DNA of 64,000 nucleotides, taken from NCBI GenBank assembly GCA_000961745.1, contig LAEA01000152.1, positions 39,507 to 103,506 of the forward strand, given 5' to 3'. Within the stretch, counting starts at the first letter, position 1; each line of letters starts with the position of its first letter. Below are positions 33,196 to 41,473 of this stretch, piece after piece. Source of the DNA: Rhodospirillaceae bacterium BRH_c57. GTDB taxonomy: Bacteria > Pseudomonadota > Alphaproteobacteria > Rhodospirillales > Rhodospirillaceae. Both the position numbers and the translations under genes were made by a program. The notes under the pieces are model-generated. The model had not been told where the DNA came from. It did not search any database and saw nothing but the letters and a program-made list of their open reading frames with translations.

Positions 33196-33681
33196 ATGAC
33201 AAAGAACACCAAGAAGAGCGGCACCCGCGACAAGAAGATACAGGTCTCGGTGGAGATTGTCCCTGCTGATTACCATCTGGTAAAGGAATGGGTCGAGGCA
33301 AACTCCACCGTGCAGACCTTCCTCAGCGAGCTCTATGCTGAAGCTGTAAAGATCCTGTCAGGCAAGGTGATCCCGGGGCTTCCCGAAGCCATGAACCGAG
33401 TGGGAACCCGCCCCCTGACCGCGAAGCCGAAGGAGGGCGGGCCTCGTTCTCGTCAAGGCAAGATCACGCTTTCGGGCCACCTCGATGCCACGCCGATCGT
33501 TGCGGCTCACGGGATCGCAAACGACCTACGCCTAAACAAGTGTGACCTGCCCGCCATCGGGCTGGCCCTCTGGTTCGCAAAGTGCGGTATGGGCTTTCCG
33601 GAGTCCTCAAAAGGTGCCGTTCAGCGCCTCGGACGCCACGTACCCGAGAAGGCTGCAAAGATTGAGGGCCTGTTCGCCTGA
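33196..33681 (+). CDS. Hypothetical plasmid protein
   Basis: 161 residues from the ATG after AGAAGAG (a TTG at 33175 is possible). The lysine-rich start MTKNTKKSGTRDKKIQVSVEIV is followed by helices (DYHLVKEWVEANSTVQTFLSEL) and a C-terminal part ESSKGAVQRLGRHVPEKAAKIEG. It may bind DNA by its basic tail; no recognised family. It is convergent with the RHH-like gene at 33714. Confidence 0.55.
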   Translation: MTKNTKKSGTRDKKIQVSVEIVPADYHLVKEWVEANSTVQTFLSELYAEAVKILSGKVIPGLPEAMNRVGTRPLTAKPKEGGPRSRQGKITLSGHLDATPIVAAHGIANDLRLNKCDLPAIGLALWFAKCGMGFPESSKGAVQRLGRHVPEKAAKIEGLFA

Positions 33682-33713
33682 AGCGGCCCAGGCCCTCTTG
33701 ACACCCACCGTGC

Positions 33714-34763
33714 TCAAGACTTCTTAGCACGAGCCTTGTTGCCCTTGGAGCTCTCCTCGGGCTCGCCCCCCAGTTCCTTGACCACGTCGTCCATGGTGCC
33801 CGTCTCCAGTACGCGGAGAGCCAGTTCTTCGTCCTCGTCGAGTTCCATTTGCTGGAGCACCTCCTTGTTCTGGAGGATAATGAGGCGGCTGCCCGCTTCA
33901 ACGACCGCTTGGGTGGAGGTTGGGGCTCCTCCGAGTTCACCCTTCACAAGCTTGAGGAGTTCCCATGCCTCGATGGCGGGAAACCAGGCACAGAATGGAC
34001 GCAGTCCCTGTCTGGACTTGGCAATATAGTTGACGCCCCGCTTGCCTTCTCGCTCCTTGACCAACCATTTTCCGATGACAACGGCAAGGTCGGGATACTC
34101 CGCTGCCATCTTCTCAAGCTCGGCGATGCGAACCTCACGGTCGAGGGAGTCGAGCCCCTTCTCCATGTAAATATCGTAGGCTTCAAGGCGGTGGGAGGCG
34201 TTCGCCTTGGCCTTCTCGAAGCCGATCGGTGCATAGGCCCGTGCCACCATGCCCATCCCGGTACCCTTGCGCGATTTCAGCACCTCAGGGTCTCGGAGAT
34301 CACGCTCGATCGGGAGGCGAAACGGCTCGCCTTCCCGCTCACGCTGGCGGGCGTGCAGATCCTCGATCGCTCCTTGCTTCACCCCCTCGATCTGCGCGGG
34401 GGTCGCATCGGGATTATCCTCAAGCAGCCATAGCTCAGCCTGACGGGCAACGGCGGCTTCCTGATGTTGGCTGGTTTCCGAGTACCGGGCGTCCAGGCGC
34501 TCAAGAATCTCGTTCACCGCCATCGCGAAAATATCCTGCTTCGTGATGCTGAAGTCCGCGGCGAGCCGGTCGAGGAGAACGTGGGCCACGGGAGGCAGAT
34601 GCCCCTGAATCTGCTTGCGTCCCTCCCGGCGAACCCCCTTCTTTTGGTCCCCCAACGTGGTCGCCCGGCGTGCACCGGCGAAGCCCAAGATTCGGAGAGA
34701 GACCTCATCCAGAGCGTAACCGCCCGCACGTGCCTGCTCAGACTGCTTCGCCATCTTGCTCAC
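33714..34763 (-). CDS. Putative DNA-binding plasmid protein with ribbon-helix-helix-like region
   Basis: 349 residues. The segment QIQGHLPPVAHVLLDRLAADFSITKQDIFAMAVNEILERL (about 50-90) has the strand-helix-helix pattern of RHH proteins. Long charged helices follow (ARQREREGEPFRLPIERDL, DREVRIAELEKMAAEYPDLA), and the C-terminus is basic (SSKGNKARAKKS). It is controlled by a near-consensus shared-motif promoter and could be a plasmid regulator or accessory replication/relaxation factor. Confidence 0.55.
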   Translation of the reverse strand: MSKMAKQSEQARAGGYALDEVSLRILGFAGARRATTLGDQKKGVRREGRKQIQGHLPPVAHVLLDRLAADFSITKQDIFAMAVNEILERLDARYSETSQHQEAAVARQAELWLLEDNPDATPAQIEGVKQGAIEDLHARQREREGEPFRLPIERDLRDPEVLKSRKGTGMGMVARAYAPIGFEKAKANASHRLEAYDIYMEKGLDSLDREVRIAELEKMAAEYPDLAVVIGKWLVKEREGKRGVNYIAKSRQGLRPFCAWFPAIEAWELLKLVKGELGGAPTSTQAVVEAGSRLIILQNKEVLQQMELDEDEELALRVLETGTMDDVVKELGGEPEESSKGNKARAKKS

Positions 34764-34810
34764 TCCCCAACGTGACTATATGTCAATGTTTCGAACACTC
34801 CGTAGCACCG

Positions 34811-34839
34811 ATATAATGCCATGCAGGTTGCCATGTCAA
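34811..34839 (-). promoter_or_regulatory. Shared-motif promoter (minus strand)
   Basis: On the minus strand CTGTTGACATGGCAAC: TTGACA (34839-34834), 17 bp, TTATAT (34816-34811), the best core promoter of the set. Confidence 0.8.
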
Positions 34840-34852
34840 CAGGTATGCGAAC

Positions 34853-36622
34853 TTATATGGTAATGCCCGCGAGTTTCTTGGTACGAACCTCGTCCTGGGG
34901 GGCTTTGGAATTGGCCTGTGACACCTTCATCAAATGGGCAGCGACGTTTCGCCGCACGGAAAAATCCCTCATCTCCAGTTCGAGGAAAGGTGCCAACACA
35001 GCCCTGATTTGGTCTCCTGTCATGGGGTTTCCAGGCATATCTTTGTAGCCCCCGAGGACCGCCGCAGTCCCCCGTTCCCTTGTGAGGACGCCGAAGGGAG
35101 TGGTGTCTGGCAACGGCGAATTCCGTCCTGGCCCGCGTCCCCGCACGGAGAGCCTGCCGCACTCGATGTAGGTCGCAGCCTGCCTTTCCCTGGTCGCCTC
35201 GACGGAGGCAGGCAGGGCAGCAAGGTCGTCGGTCGCGGCAATCTCCGACCGTTTCTTGGGGGATAGAGGCACGCCGGAGACGCACCATCCACGCGCCAGG
35301 GCAGGGAGCCTCGCCACGGCCATGGACATGAATTCTTTCGTGCCATCGGGTGAGAAGTCCCGACGCCCGCGCTTCCATGCAGAGTTCACAGTCTCCGAAA
35401 CGGGGTCGCAGGCCGAAGCCAATCCGATGGATGCGGTTCCGGACACGCCGTCGTTCCTCATGGTGGCGTTCAGCGAAGCCGAGGCGGCAACGGAGGGAAC
35501 CTCGACGAGGCACCTCACCCTACCGTCGCCGCATCTGGCAACCGCCTGGTCGGGCATGCCGTCCTTCTTCAGAGCCACCAGGGCACGGTTGATGGCCGCA
35601 ACGACGTGTCGCCCCGCCGAGCGTGCGAAGGAATCCCCACCGTCCGCAAATGCCATGTCGATGTCTGCGAGGGTCACCAGCCTGCCTTCGGAGCCGTCCC
35701 TTGGAAGGAGCCATGCACCGCCAGGCACCAAGTGGTCTCCGAGCGCGGGCACGCTCCCGATGGAGACTCCGGGGGACACCGCCAGTAGAGGGCAGACGTC
35801 GTAATCGATGTTCAGAACCTCGTCTGCGGGCAGTATCTCTCGCCGCATGGCGGCGACTGCCAGCGATTGTGCCAGTTCGACGGCACGATTCCTGTAGTCC
35901 CGCCTGTCGGGGAAGTCCTGCTCATGACTGCCCGTCCGCTCCGCCCATGCCTTCGAGGCATCCCGGACGTCACGCCACTGGGGGAGGGAGGGATCCATGT
36001 CGCTCAGGGCGACGGTCGGGCAGCAGGCGATGGCGTTATCCATCAATCCGACGGGGCGGGAGTCGCCGTCGGCTCCGCGATCTGGAACGACCCACAAGAC
36101 GCGGAAGCGGGCCAGCATCTCGGTTCGGCTGCGCTTTACTGGCGTGGGGGTTCTACCTGCTTCTGAAAAGTCCCATCCCACCAGGTCGCATACCCTGGCA
36201 AGCCGCTTCTTCGCTTCATGCTTCGAGCACCCGAGGGCAGAGGCCGCCTCCGACATAGTGAAGGGGGCGATCCCGGCGAACTCCATGCCGTCGCCCTTCT
36301 GCCAATTCCTGTAGATGTTCAGCGTGCGGGCAAGGGTGGCCGCCGTGGTTTGCTCAGCGATCTGGACTTCAATGCCCCATTCGGAAAAATTTACCGGTTC
36401 GCCGACGTTCTGCTCGACACCTCCCTGTCGCATGTTCGCGTCGGTGATCGTGCTCCGGTCAGCCTTGCCGTCCTCGATCTTTCCATCCCACCCGTTGATG
36501 TTTGCGGAGAACGCAAAGGCATGCTGGAGCAGCCTATGCTCCAGCGATTTGTTGTCGGGGCGGCCTGCCGCTAACCATGCCGACTCTACCTCCGACAGCC
36601 TCCTGTTCATCTCCGCGTCCAT
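34853..36622 (-). CDS. Large hypothetical protein beside the replication region
   Basis: About 589 residues from the ATG with AGGAGG just upstream. An HTH-like piece is visible around FTMSEAASALGCSKHEAKKRLARVC (about residue 130). The rest has mixed alpha/beta character (DYDVCPLLAVSPGVSIGSVPAL, GRHVVAAINRALVALKKDGM). A pattern like TPFGVLTRERGTAAVLGGYKDMPGNPMTGDQIR near the end looks conserved. No catalytic motif recognised. It could be a plasmid primase- or replication-associated protein; function unknown. Confidence 0.6.
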   Translation of the reverse strand: MDAEMNRRLSEVESAWLAAGRPDNKSLEHRLLQHAFAFSANINGWDGKIEDGKADRSTITDANMRQGGVEQNVGEPVNFSEWGIEVQIAEQTTAATLARTLNIYRNWQKGDGMEFAGIAPFTMSEAASALGCSKHEAKKRLARVCDLVGWDFSEAGRTPTPVKRSRTEMLARFRVLWVVPDRGADGDSRPVGLMDNAIACCPTVALSDMDPSLPQWRDVRDASKAWAERTGSHEQDFPDRRDYRNRAVELAQSLAVAAMRREILPADEVLNIDYDVCPLLAVSPGVSIGSVPALGDHLVPGGAWLLPRDGSEGRLVTLADIDMAFADGGDSFARSAGRHVVAAINRALVALKKDGMPDQAVARCGDGRVRCLVEVPSVAASASLNATMRNDGVSGTASIGLASACDPVSETVNSAWKRGRRDFSPDGTKEFMSMAVARLPALARGWCVSGVPLSPKKRSEIAATDDLAALPASVEATRERQAATYIECGRLSVRGRGPGRNSPLPDTTPFGVLTRERGTAAVLGGYKDMPGNPMTGDQIRAVLAPFLELEMRDFSVRRNVAAHLMKVSQANSKAPQDEVRTKKLAGITI

Positions 36623-36712
36623 CATTCCTCCTGTCCCCGCATGGCAACAGTTTATTATCATGTGTTGAATCTATACTCGCGCGCCAAAGGTAGGTTGTCA
36701 AAAGCTAGTATG

Positions 36713-36795
36713 GCTCCCACATGACACCCGGCATTCAGCGCTTACACTCCCACATGACTCCCGTCACGCAGGGCGTCCGCTCCCACATGACACCC
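36713..36795 (+). repeat. Three direct repeats with 33-bp spacing, candidate parS centromere
   Basis: CTCCCACATGACACCC-type 16-17-mers start at about 36713, 36746 and 36779, exactly 33 bp apart, which is three helical turns. The array lies 150-230 bp upstream of parA in a non-coding gap (36623-36941). Regular direct repeats next to a ParA plus RHH-protein operon are the usual form of type Ib centromeres, bound by the RHH protein. Confidence 0.6.
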
Positions 36796-36873
36796 AACAT
36801 GCAGGGTTCCAACTCCCGCCCCGCTCCCGCTGGGGACAAAATGGGGGGCTTCCGGGAACCTCTCTTGCGGTGG

Positions 36874-36916
36874 TATACTGCCACCATCGCACATATGGGG
36901 AGCCTGCGAGGCTCCC
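36874..36916 (+). promoter_or_regulatory. parA promoter -10 and operator palindrome
   Basis: TATACT (36874-36879) sits within GGTGG-N7-CCACC. Downstream GGGAGCCT-GCG-AGGCTCCC (36898-36916) is a perfect 8-bp-arm palindrome between promoter and start codon. It suits autorepression by the partition proteins. Confidence 0.5.
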
Positions 36917-36941
36917 GTTGGGAACCACGAGGGAGCGGGAC

Positions 36942-37622
36942 ATGATCCTCACGGTAGGTGGAATCAAGGGCGGGTCGGGCAAGACCTCCGTGGCGACTGG
37001 CGTTGCGGTGATGCTTGCCCGGCTCGGACGCCAGGTGCTGCTCGTGGATGCGGACGAGCAGCAGACGAGCATGGATTTCTCGATGATGCGAGAGGCGGCG
37101 GGCGTGGAGCCAATGATCACCACGGTGGCGTTGCACGACACTGCGGTACGCACGGAAGTCCGCAAGATGCTGGACCGCTACGACGACATCGTGATTGACA
37201 CGGGCGGCCGAGACACAACGAGCCAGCGTGCGGCGTTGACGATCTCGGATTTCCTCCTGGTCCCGTTCGTGCCTGGCAGTTTCGACGTTTGGACCTGCGA
37301 GAAGGTCGACAAGTTGGTCGGCGAGTGTGCGGCCATCAATGAGGGCTTGCATGCCTTCAGTTTCCTGAACCGTGCCGACCATCAGGGTGCCGATAACTCC
37401 GAGTCCGCAGAAATCCTCTCGGAAATGGAGCATGTGACCTTCTGGGATGACGTTCGTTTGGGCGTGCGGAAGGCGTTTCGCTCTGCCGGCGGCAAGGGGC
37501 TGGCGGTCTGCGAGTGGAAGGGCGAGAACCGCAAGGGCGATTCGAAGGCCGAGGAGGAGTTCCAGGTGCTGTTCGATCGCATCTGCGGCATCGCCATCAT
37601 TGATCGGAAGGAGGTCGCGTGA
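36942..37622 (+). CDS. parA: ParA-family partition ATPase
   Basis: 226 residues; ATG after GGGAGCGGGAC. The deviant Walker A is KGGSGKTS with the signature lysine; the A' box is VLLVDADEQQTSMDF and the Walker B DIVIDTGGRD. There is no N-terminal HTH, so it is a small type Ib ParA whose partner does the DNA binding. Its stop overlaps the start of the RHH-like partner. It moves plasmid copies along the nucleoid. The KVRKAF-type R/K-rich helix (DDVRLGVRKAFRSAGGKGL) could bind non-specific DNA. Confidence 0.9.
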   Translation: MILTVGGIKGGSGKTSVATGVAVMLARLGRQVLLVDADEQQTSMDFSMMREAAGVEPMITTVALHDTAVRTEVRKMLDRYDDIVIDTGGRDTTSQRAALTISDFLLVPFVPGSFDVWTCEKVDKLVGECAAINEGLHAFSFLNRADHQGADNSESAEILSEMEHVTFWDDVRLGVRKAFRSAGGKGLAVCEWKGENRKGDSKAEEEFQVLFDRICGIAIIDRKEVA

Positions 37623-37960
37623 TGGCCGTCCAACGGAAGCCGAAGCCTGCCGCAGTCGTCGACGATAAAGTCGCGGAGGCCTTCATCAAAGGTGGCGGGG
37701 CACCGACCGCGAACGCGGAGGCGATGTCCGAGCAGGGGGAAGCGCCAGAAAAGGGCAAGCGGCAGGATGCCCGCACGACACCCCGCTTTTCGATCCGATT
37801 GGACCGAGACACCCTGGATGAACTGGAGGAAATTCTGCCTGCCGCCAAGCGTTTCATTAAGCTGCCGGGCCACATCCGGCTGACGAAATCCGACTTTGTT
37901 GAGTGGTGCATCAGGGAAGGCATCGACCGCATCAAGAAGGCGGAAGACCGTAAGGTGTGA
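37619..37960 (+). CDS. Small ribbon-helix-helix partition partner (ParB/ParG-type)
   Basis: About 112 residues, starting at the GTG-ATG overlapping the parA stop. A disordered, charged N-terminus (QRKPKPAAVVDDKVAEAFIK, an arginine-finger-like stretch known from ParG/ParR-type tails) precedes the RHH fold: RFSIRLDRDTLDELEEIL as strand and first helix, LTKSDFVEWCIREGIDRIKK as second helix. It probably binds the 33-bp repeats upstream and stimulates ParA. Confidence 0.7.
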   Translation: MMAVQRKPKPAAVVDDKVAEAFIKGGGAPTANAEAMSEQGEAPEKGKRQDARTTPRFSIRLDRDTLDELEEILPAAKRFIKLPGHIRLTKSDFVEWCIREGIDRIKKAEDRKV

Positions 37961-38089
37961 CCTGCCCCTTGCCGAGCAAAAAAGCTGTGGGCTGTGGGCT
38001 GTGGGCTGTGGACAGGGGGCGGTTTCCGGCACGCTGGGGCCGCCCAATTGCTAATTGAAGGGTAGTTGAATCTGAATTAGTTGGTTCAG

Positions 38090-38497
38090 CCACAAGAAGG
38101 CAGTGGATAACCCGTGTTTCGCCAGTAGAAGGCAGGAGTCCGCCAGAAGAAGGCAGTGGACAAGTGGTTCTACCGCCAGAAGAAGGCTGTGGGCAGTTTT
38201 GCCCGCCAGAAAAAGGCAGGGGATAAGTCGGAGGGCCAGTAAAAGGCAAGAGGGGTCCGACCTCCCTTTTTAACGGCGGGGAGGAGGCGAAATCGCCAGG
38301 ACACCGCCAGAAAAAGGCAGTCCCTCAGATGAGGGCAACCGCACCGTCAGAAGAGGGCAACCGCAAGCGTGCGATTCGCAGAACCTTGCCGCCGCCATGG
38401 GTTCATGGGGCAGACCGCCAGTAAAGGGCAGGCCGTTGCGGGAATCGGCGGAAGCCTGCGGGATGGCGGCATGTCACCCGCCGCCAGTAAAAGGCAA
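38090..38497 (+). repeat. About eleven iterons of replicon 2 (origin)
   Basis: The 16-mer CGCCAGWARAAGGCAG recurs, exact or nearly so, at about 38090, 38120, 38141, 38174, 38204, 38234, 38305, 38322, 38344, 38416 and 38481. AGTGGATAA at 38102 is the complement of an 8/9 DnaA box, and GGGATAAG at 38220 is similar. A GGGCTGT tandem run precedes at 37984-38010. Spacings are irregular (21-33 bp, then larger), unlike a CRISPR. The initiator gene follows directly. Confidence 0.9.
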
Positions 38498-38579
38498 GTT
38501 GCAAGCCCATGCTTTTGGCCGCAGATTTTGTGCTTATGCCGACGTCAGAGAACGGCACGATGCGTGGATGGGAGTCGCC

Positions 38580-39620
38580 ATGAGCGGCAAGGGCGTGACA
38601 GTGCGGGAGCAGCGGCGCGAGACGATGCGTCGTGCCAACGATGGGCTTGAGCGCGTGGGCGAGATCCACAGGATGGTCAAGGCCCTTGGCCGCGATCAGG
38701 CCCGAGAGATCGTTGCCGCCGAGGAAAAGGGCATCGTCGACCGCGTCCACGACTTTCTGTCCGATGAACGCCACTCCATCGGCATCACCTATTCCGGATT
38801 CTGCGTCGTGAGTTTCCCCCATCGCCAGTTGAAGTCGAAAGACGATATCTGGATGCGGTCTCAGGGCCCGTTCTCGCTCCTCATCGAACCTGGTGCGGTC
38901 TCAAAAGGGAAAAAGATCGAACGTCTCGGCGTGCCTTTCGGTTCGCGGGCACGCCTCATCATGCTGTACCTGCAGACGCAGGCTTTGAAGACGGGGTCGC
39001 CCGAAGTCGAAATCGGGTCCAGCATGCATTCGTGGCTGGATAGGATGGGTCTTCCTATCGGCGGCACGGCCTACAAGGATGTCAGGGAGCAGGCTGCCCG
39101 CATCTCCCGCTGCAAGCTGTCGTTCAACTGGAACGGTGAGTCCGAGGGTGTCGCTTGGGATGGCTTCCAGAATGATTCCATCGTGCAGAAGGGCATGAAT
39201 TTCCATGTCCCATCCGCACATGACACGCTGCAGACGAGACTCTGGGAGGACACCGTCCGCCTCTCGGACACATTCTACAAGGCACTGGAGGCACACCCTG
39301 TGCCGATTTGGGAGCCCGCCGTGCGGCAGATCAGCAACCAGTCGCTGGCCATCGATGTCTACATCTGGCTGGCGTACCGGCTGCGGGTAATCGGGGAGAA
39401 GCCCAAGCTGGTGCCGTGGGCCGATCTCCGTGATCAGTTCGGGCCGACCTATACGCGGCTGAGGGCATTCCGCGAGAACTTCGTCAAGACCCTGAAAGAC
39501 GTGTTGGCGGTGTACCCTGAGGCGAAGGTCGAGGCATCCGAGCAGGGCCTGCTCCTGCACCGCTCGCCCCCCGCCGTCCCGGAACGCAAGCTGATGGTGC
39601 TGGAAGGCCGAAAGCGGTGA
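38580..39620 (+). CDS. repA: RepA-family plasmid replication initiator (replicon 2)
   Basis: 346 residues from MSGKGVTVREQRRE; the upstream frame runs through iterons and is not used. Typical RepA (PF04796-type) features are present: HSIGITYSGFCVVSFPHRQL, FSLLIEPG, the helix-turn region RLGVPFGSRARLIMLYLQTQA, SMHSWLDRMGLPIGGTAYKDVREQAARI and the LAIDVYIWLAYRL segment. It binds the iterons immediately upstream to open the origin and control copy number. Together with parA/RHH it forms a complete, standard alphaproteobacterial replicon, probably the dominant one of this molecule. Confidence 0.88.
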   Translation: MSGKGVTVREQRRETMRRANDGLERVGEIHRMVKALGRDQAREIVAAEEKGIVDRVHDFLSDERHSIGITYSGFCVVSFPHRQLKSKDDIWMRSQGPFSLLIEPGAVSKGKKIERLGVPFGSRARLIMLYLQTQALKTGSPEVEIGSSMHSWLDRMGLPIGGTAYKDVREQAARISRCKLSFNWNGESEGVAWDGFQNDSIVQKGMNFHVPSAHDTLQTRLWEDTVRLSDTFYKALEAHPVPIWEPAVRQISNQSLAIDVYIWLAYRLRVIGEKPKLVPWADLRDQFGPTYTRLRAFRENFVKTLKDVLAVYPEAKVEASEQGLLLHRSPPAVPERKLMVLEGRKR

Positions 39621-39633
39621 CGTCGTCGAGATC

Positions 39634-40065
39634 ATGACCACCCCCTTCGCCGCAACCGACAAGAGCCTCGAAACGGTCGTGGGCAGGTACGTCCCATCTG
39701 AAGCAGTGGCCGACGTGTGCCAGCAAGCGAGGACCTTCGCCTACGGCGAGTGCGGAATCCTCGCGGGTAGGCTCCACAGCATCACGGGATGGGGGAACGT
39801 ATTTCTTTACGATGGTGCGGGGGGTCGCCCCTTGCCGCTGCATTACTGCGTCCGTTCGCCGCGGGGCCTCGTCGATTCCTTCGGCCTCTGCCCACATCGT
39901 CTCGAATACATGGTCTCCTCCCGACAAGGAGTGTCATCGCCCGTGTGGAATAACAGCACCGGCGACGCGGGCTTCACCGACCAGGACCCAGGGGATGTCG
40001 CGAGAGCCGATGTCTTCCTTGACACCCCGTGGATGCAGGCCGTCCTATCCGCCAGCGGTCGCTGA
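39634..40065 (+). CDS. Hypothetical protein downstream of repA
   Basis: 143 residues starting 13 bases after repA. Mixed fold with strands GNVFLYDGAGGRPLPLHYCV and helices SEAVADVCQQARTFAYG. No motif recognised. The tight spacing suggests cotranscription with repA. Confidence 0.5.
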   Translation: MTTPFAATDKSLETVVGRYVPSEAVADVCQQARTFAYGECGILAGRLHSITGWGNVFLYDGAGGRPLPLHYCVRSPRGLVDSFGLCPHRLEYMVSSRQGVSSPVWNNSTGDAGFTDQDPGDVARADVFLDTPWMQAVLSASGR

Positions 40066-40124
40066 CCACTGCTACCTACCCCTTGACTCCTCAAACCATC
40101 TCTCAATATAAAATGTAAATGTGC

Positions 40125-40153
40125 TTGACATTCTTATAAATGTATGTCAATGT
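40125..40153 (+). promoter_or_regulatory. Promoter with palindromic TTGACAT/ATGTCAA element
   Basis: TTGACA (40125-40130), 17 bp, CAATGT (40148-40153). TTGACAT and ATGTCAA (40124-40150) form an inverted repeat, the only place where the shared -35 half-site is seen mirrored. It drives the metallopeptidase gene. Confidence 0.5.
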
Positions 40154-40196
40154 GATGTCATGGATCGAGGGGTCCTGCGAAACGGGGAGGGGCATC

Positions 40197-41177
40197 ATGG
40201 ACATCGGGGACGCAATCACCAAGGGTATCAAAGGGATCGCCGCAGTGGGTGGAGCCTTCGTCGTTTGTTCTCTGGCCATTGCTGTCTACTCTGCCCACAC
40301 GGGGACGCCCATCAGCGAGATCATGCCGATTTCCGTTTCCCAGGCGAAGACCTCCGATGAGGTCAGGGCCGAGTCCAATGACCGTGTCGTCGGGAAGTCG
40401 GTCGCGATGTTCGAGAAGGCGACGGGTGTCGACGTTCGGGTCGGGCACACGGGCGCCGAGGTGCTCTTGGGCGGCCAGATGGGCGACAAATTCAGTGCTC
40501 GGGCCACCTACGTCATGGGCAACGGGACGGGTTACGCTGCCCTGAAGAAGGGAAAGGCGAAAGGCTACTGCAACGTGGACACGGGCAGCGCCAAGGCAGC
40601 CATCGACCGCATGTATCCCGAGGGGAATATCAGGACCATGGTCGGCGGCCTGCCGACGCCGGCGGTCCTCGACTTCATGTTGACCTGGCACGAGCTTGCG
40701 CACTGCCATGATTTCGCCACCGACGCCAAGCGCACGCAGGCTTGGGTGATCGATACCGAGATGGTGGCCGACGTCTACATGGCGGTGATGGTGTTCCAGT
40801 CGAAGGGCATCGCCGATCCCGTCGGCGAAATCCGCCGCTGGTCGAGCCGCAGGGCCGTTGGAGCCTACTGGGGACACTACGACGCAGACGGCGTCGCCCG
40901 CATCGATGCCGGACACTTCACCTCGCCTGCCATCGAGGTCGTGCTGAGGGACCACGCCGCCGGCCGCCTCGGGGTCATGCACCCGAACGCCATCCTGTCA
41001 TATGCGAGGGCTGTTTCGGCCTCGATCGTCTCGGGCTACGACAGGGACGTCGAGGAAGGAGAGCCCGTCATGTGGGAGGGCAAGTCCCAGCAGGTCTACG
41101 CCCCCTTCTCCGAGCAGCCCATCGCCTACAGGGGGGCCGCCGAAGCCTACGCCAAGTACGTCAGCCGCCAACTGTAA
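40197..41177 (+). CDS. Membrane-anchored zinc metallopeptidase-like protein
   Basis: 326 residues from the ATG after GGGAGGGGCATC. An N-terminal membrane helix (IAAVGGAFVVCSLAIAVYSA) is followed by an exported domain with HELAH in FMLTWHELAHCHDFATDAK. A downstream DTEMVADVYMAVMVF offers the third metal ligand, giving a gluzincin-like HExxH...E/D arrangement. The size suggests a cell-wall or envelope peptidase, such as enzymes that open the wall for conjugation machinery. A good hairpin terminator follows. Last gene of the backbone carrying the shared motif. Confidence 0.65.
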   Translation: MDIGDAITKGIKGIAAVGGAFVVCSLAIAVYSAHTGTPISEIMPISVSQAKTSDEVRAESNDRVVGKSVAMFEKATGVDVRVGHTGAEVLLGGQMGDKFSARATYVMGNGTGYAALKKGKAKGYCNVDTGSAKAAIDRMYPEGNIRTMVGGLPTPAVLDFMLTWHELAHCHDFATDAKRTQAWVIDTEMVADVYMAVMVFQSKGIADPVGEIRRWSSRRAVGAYWGHYDADGVARIDAGHFTSPAIEVVLRDHAAGRLGVMHPNAILSYARAVSASIVSGYDRDVEEGEPVMWEGKSQQVYAPFSEQPIAYRGAAEAYAKYVSRQL

Positions 41178-41202
41178 GGGCGATGTGCAGGAAGATTTCT
41201 CT

Positions 41203-41230
41203 GGGTGCGGACATGGATCCGCACCCTTTA
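41203..41230 (+). terminator. Rho-independent terminator
   Basis: Perfect stem GGGTGCGGA / TCCGCACCC around CATGGA, followed by TTTA. Ends the metallopeptidase transcript. Confidence 0.75.
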
Positions 41231-41239
41231 CCGTGATGG

Positions 41240-41473
41240 CTAGCCGAGGCGGTAAAGCGGGGACTGGATGTCTCTGGCTCCGCCGATCACGCACGGGGCG
41301 ACGGGGACGACCTTCCCGAAGGGGAGATGCCGCAGGTGCCCTCGCCGCAGGTGCGGGCTGGCGTGCGTCCCTCCGAGGGTTTCCCCCTTGTGGACGGTCC
41401 GCTTCATGACCCGCACGACGGTGTGGGACAGGAGCGGCGGGCGGCCCTTCTTCGCCCTATGGTTCCATACCAC
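41240..41473 (-). CDS. Small basic phage-like protein, possibly a truncated remnant
   Basis: 77 codons from a GTG that overlaps the 3' end of the nucleotidyltransferase gene. The C-terminus GGTHASPHLRRGHLRHLPFGK then VPVAPCVIGG...SPLYRLG is the R-R-G-H-x-R-x-L-x-x-G pattern of a family of basic phage and plasmid proteins, whose members are usually longer. It may be the tail of a gene cut by arrival of the NTase-integrase block. Confidence 0.4.
   Translation of the reverse strand: MVWNHRAKKGRPPLLSHTVVRVMKRTVHKGETLGGTHASPHLRRGHLRHLPFGKVVPVAPCVIGGARDIQSPLYRLG

Noticed and set aside
35256-36258. Long + strand ORFs opposite the 602-codon minus-strand ORF
   Set aside because: Composition of an antisense shadow; the minus frame is continuous, has an AGGAGG start and contains an HTH-like segment.
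38090-38497. Repeats near 38 kb considered as a CRISPR array
   Set aside because: Repeat length (16), irregular spacing, absence of cas genes and position directly before a Rep gene identify them as iterons.
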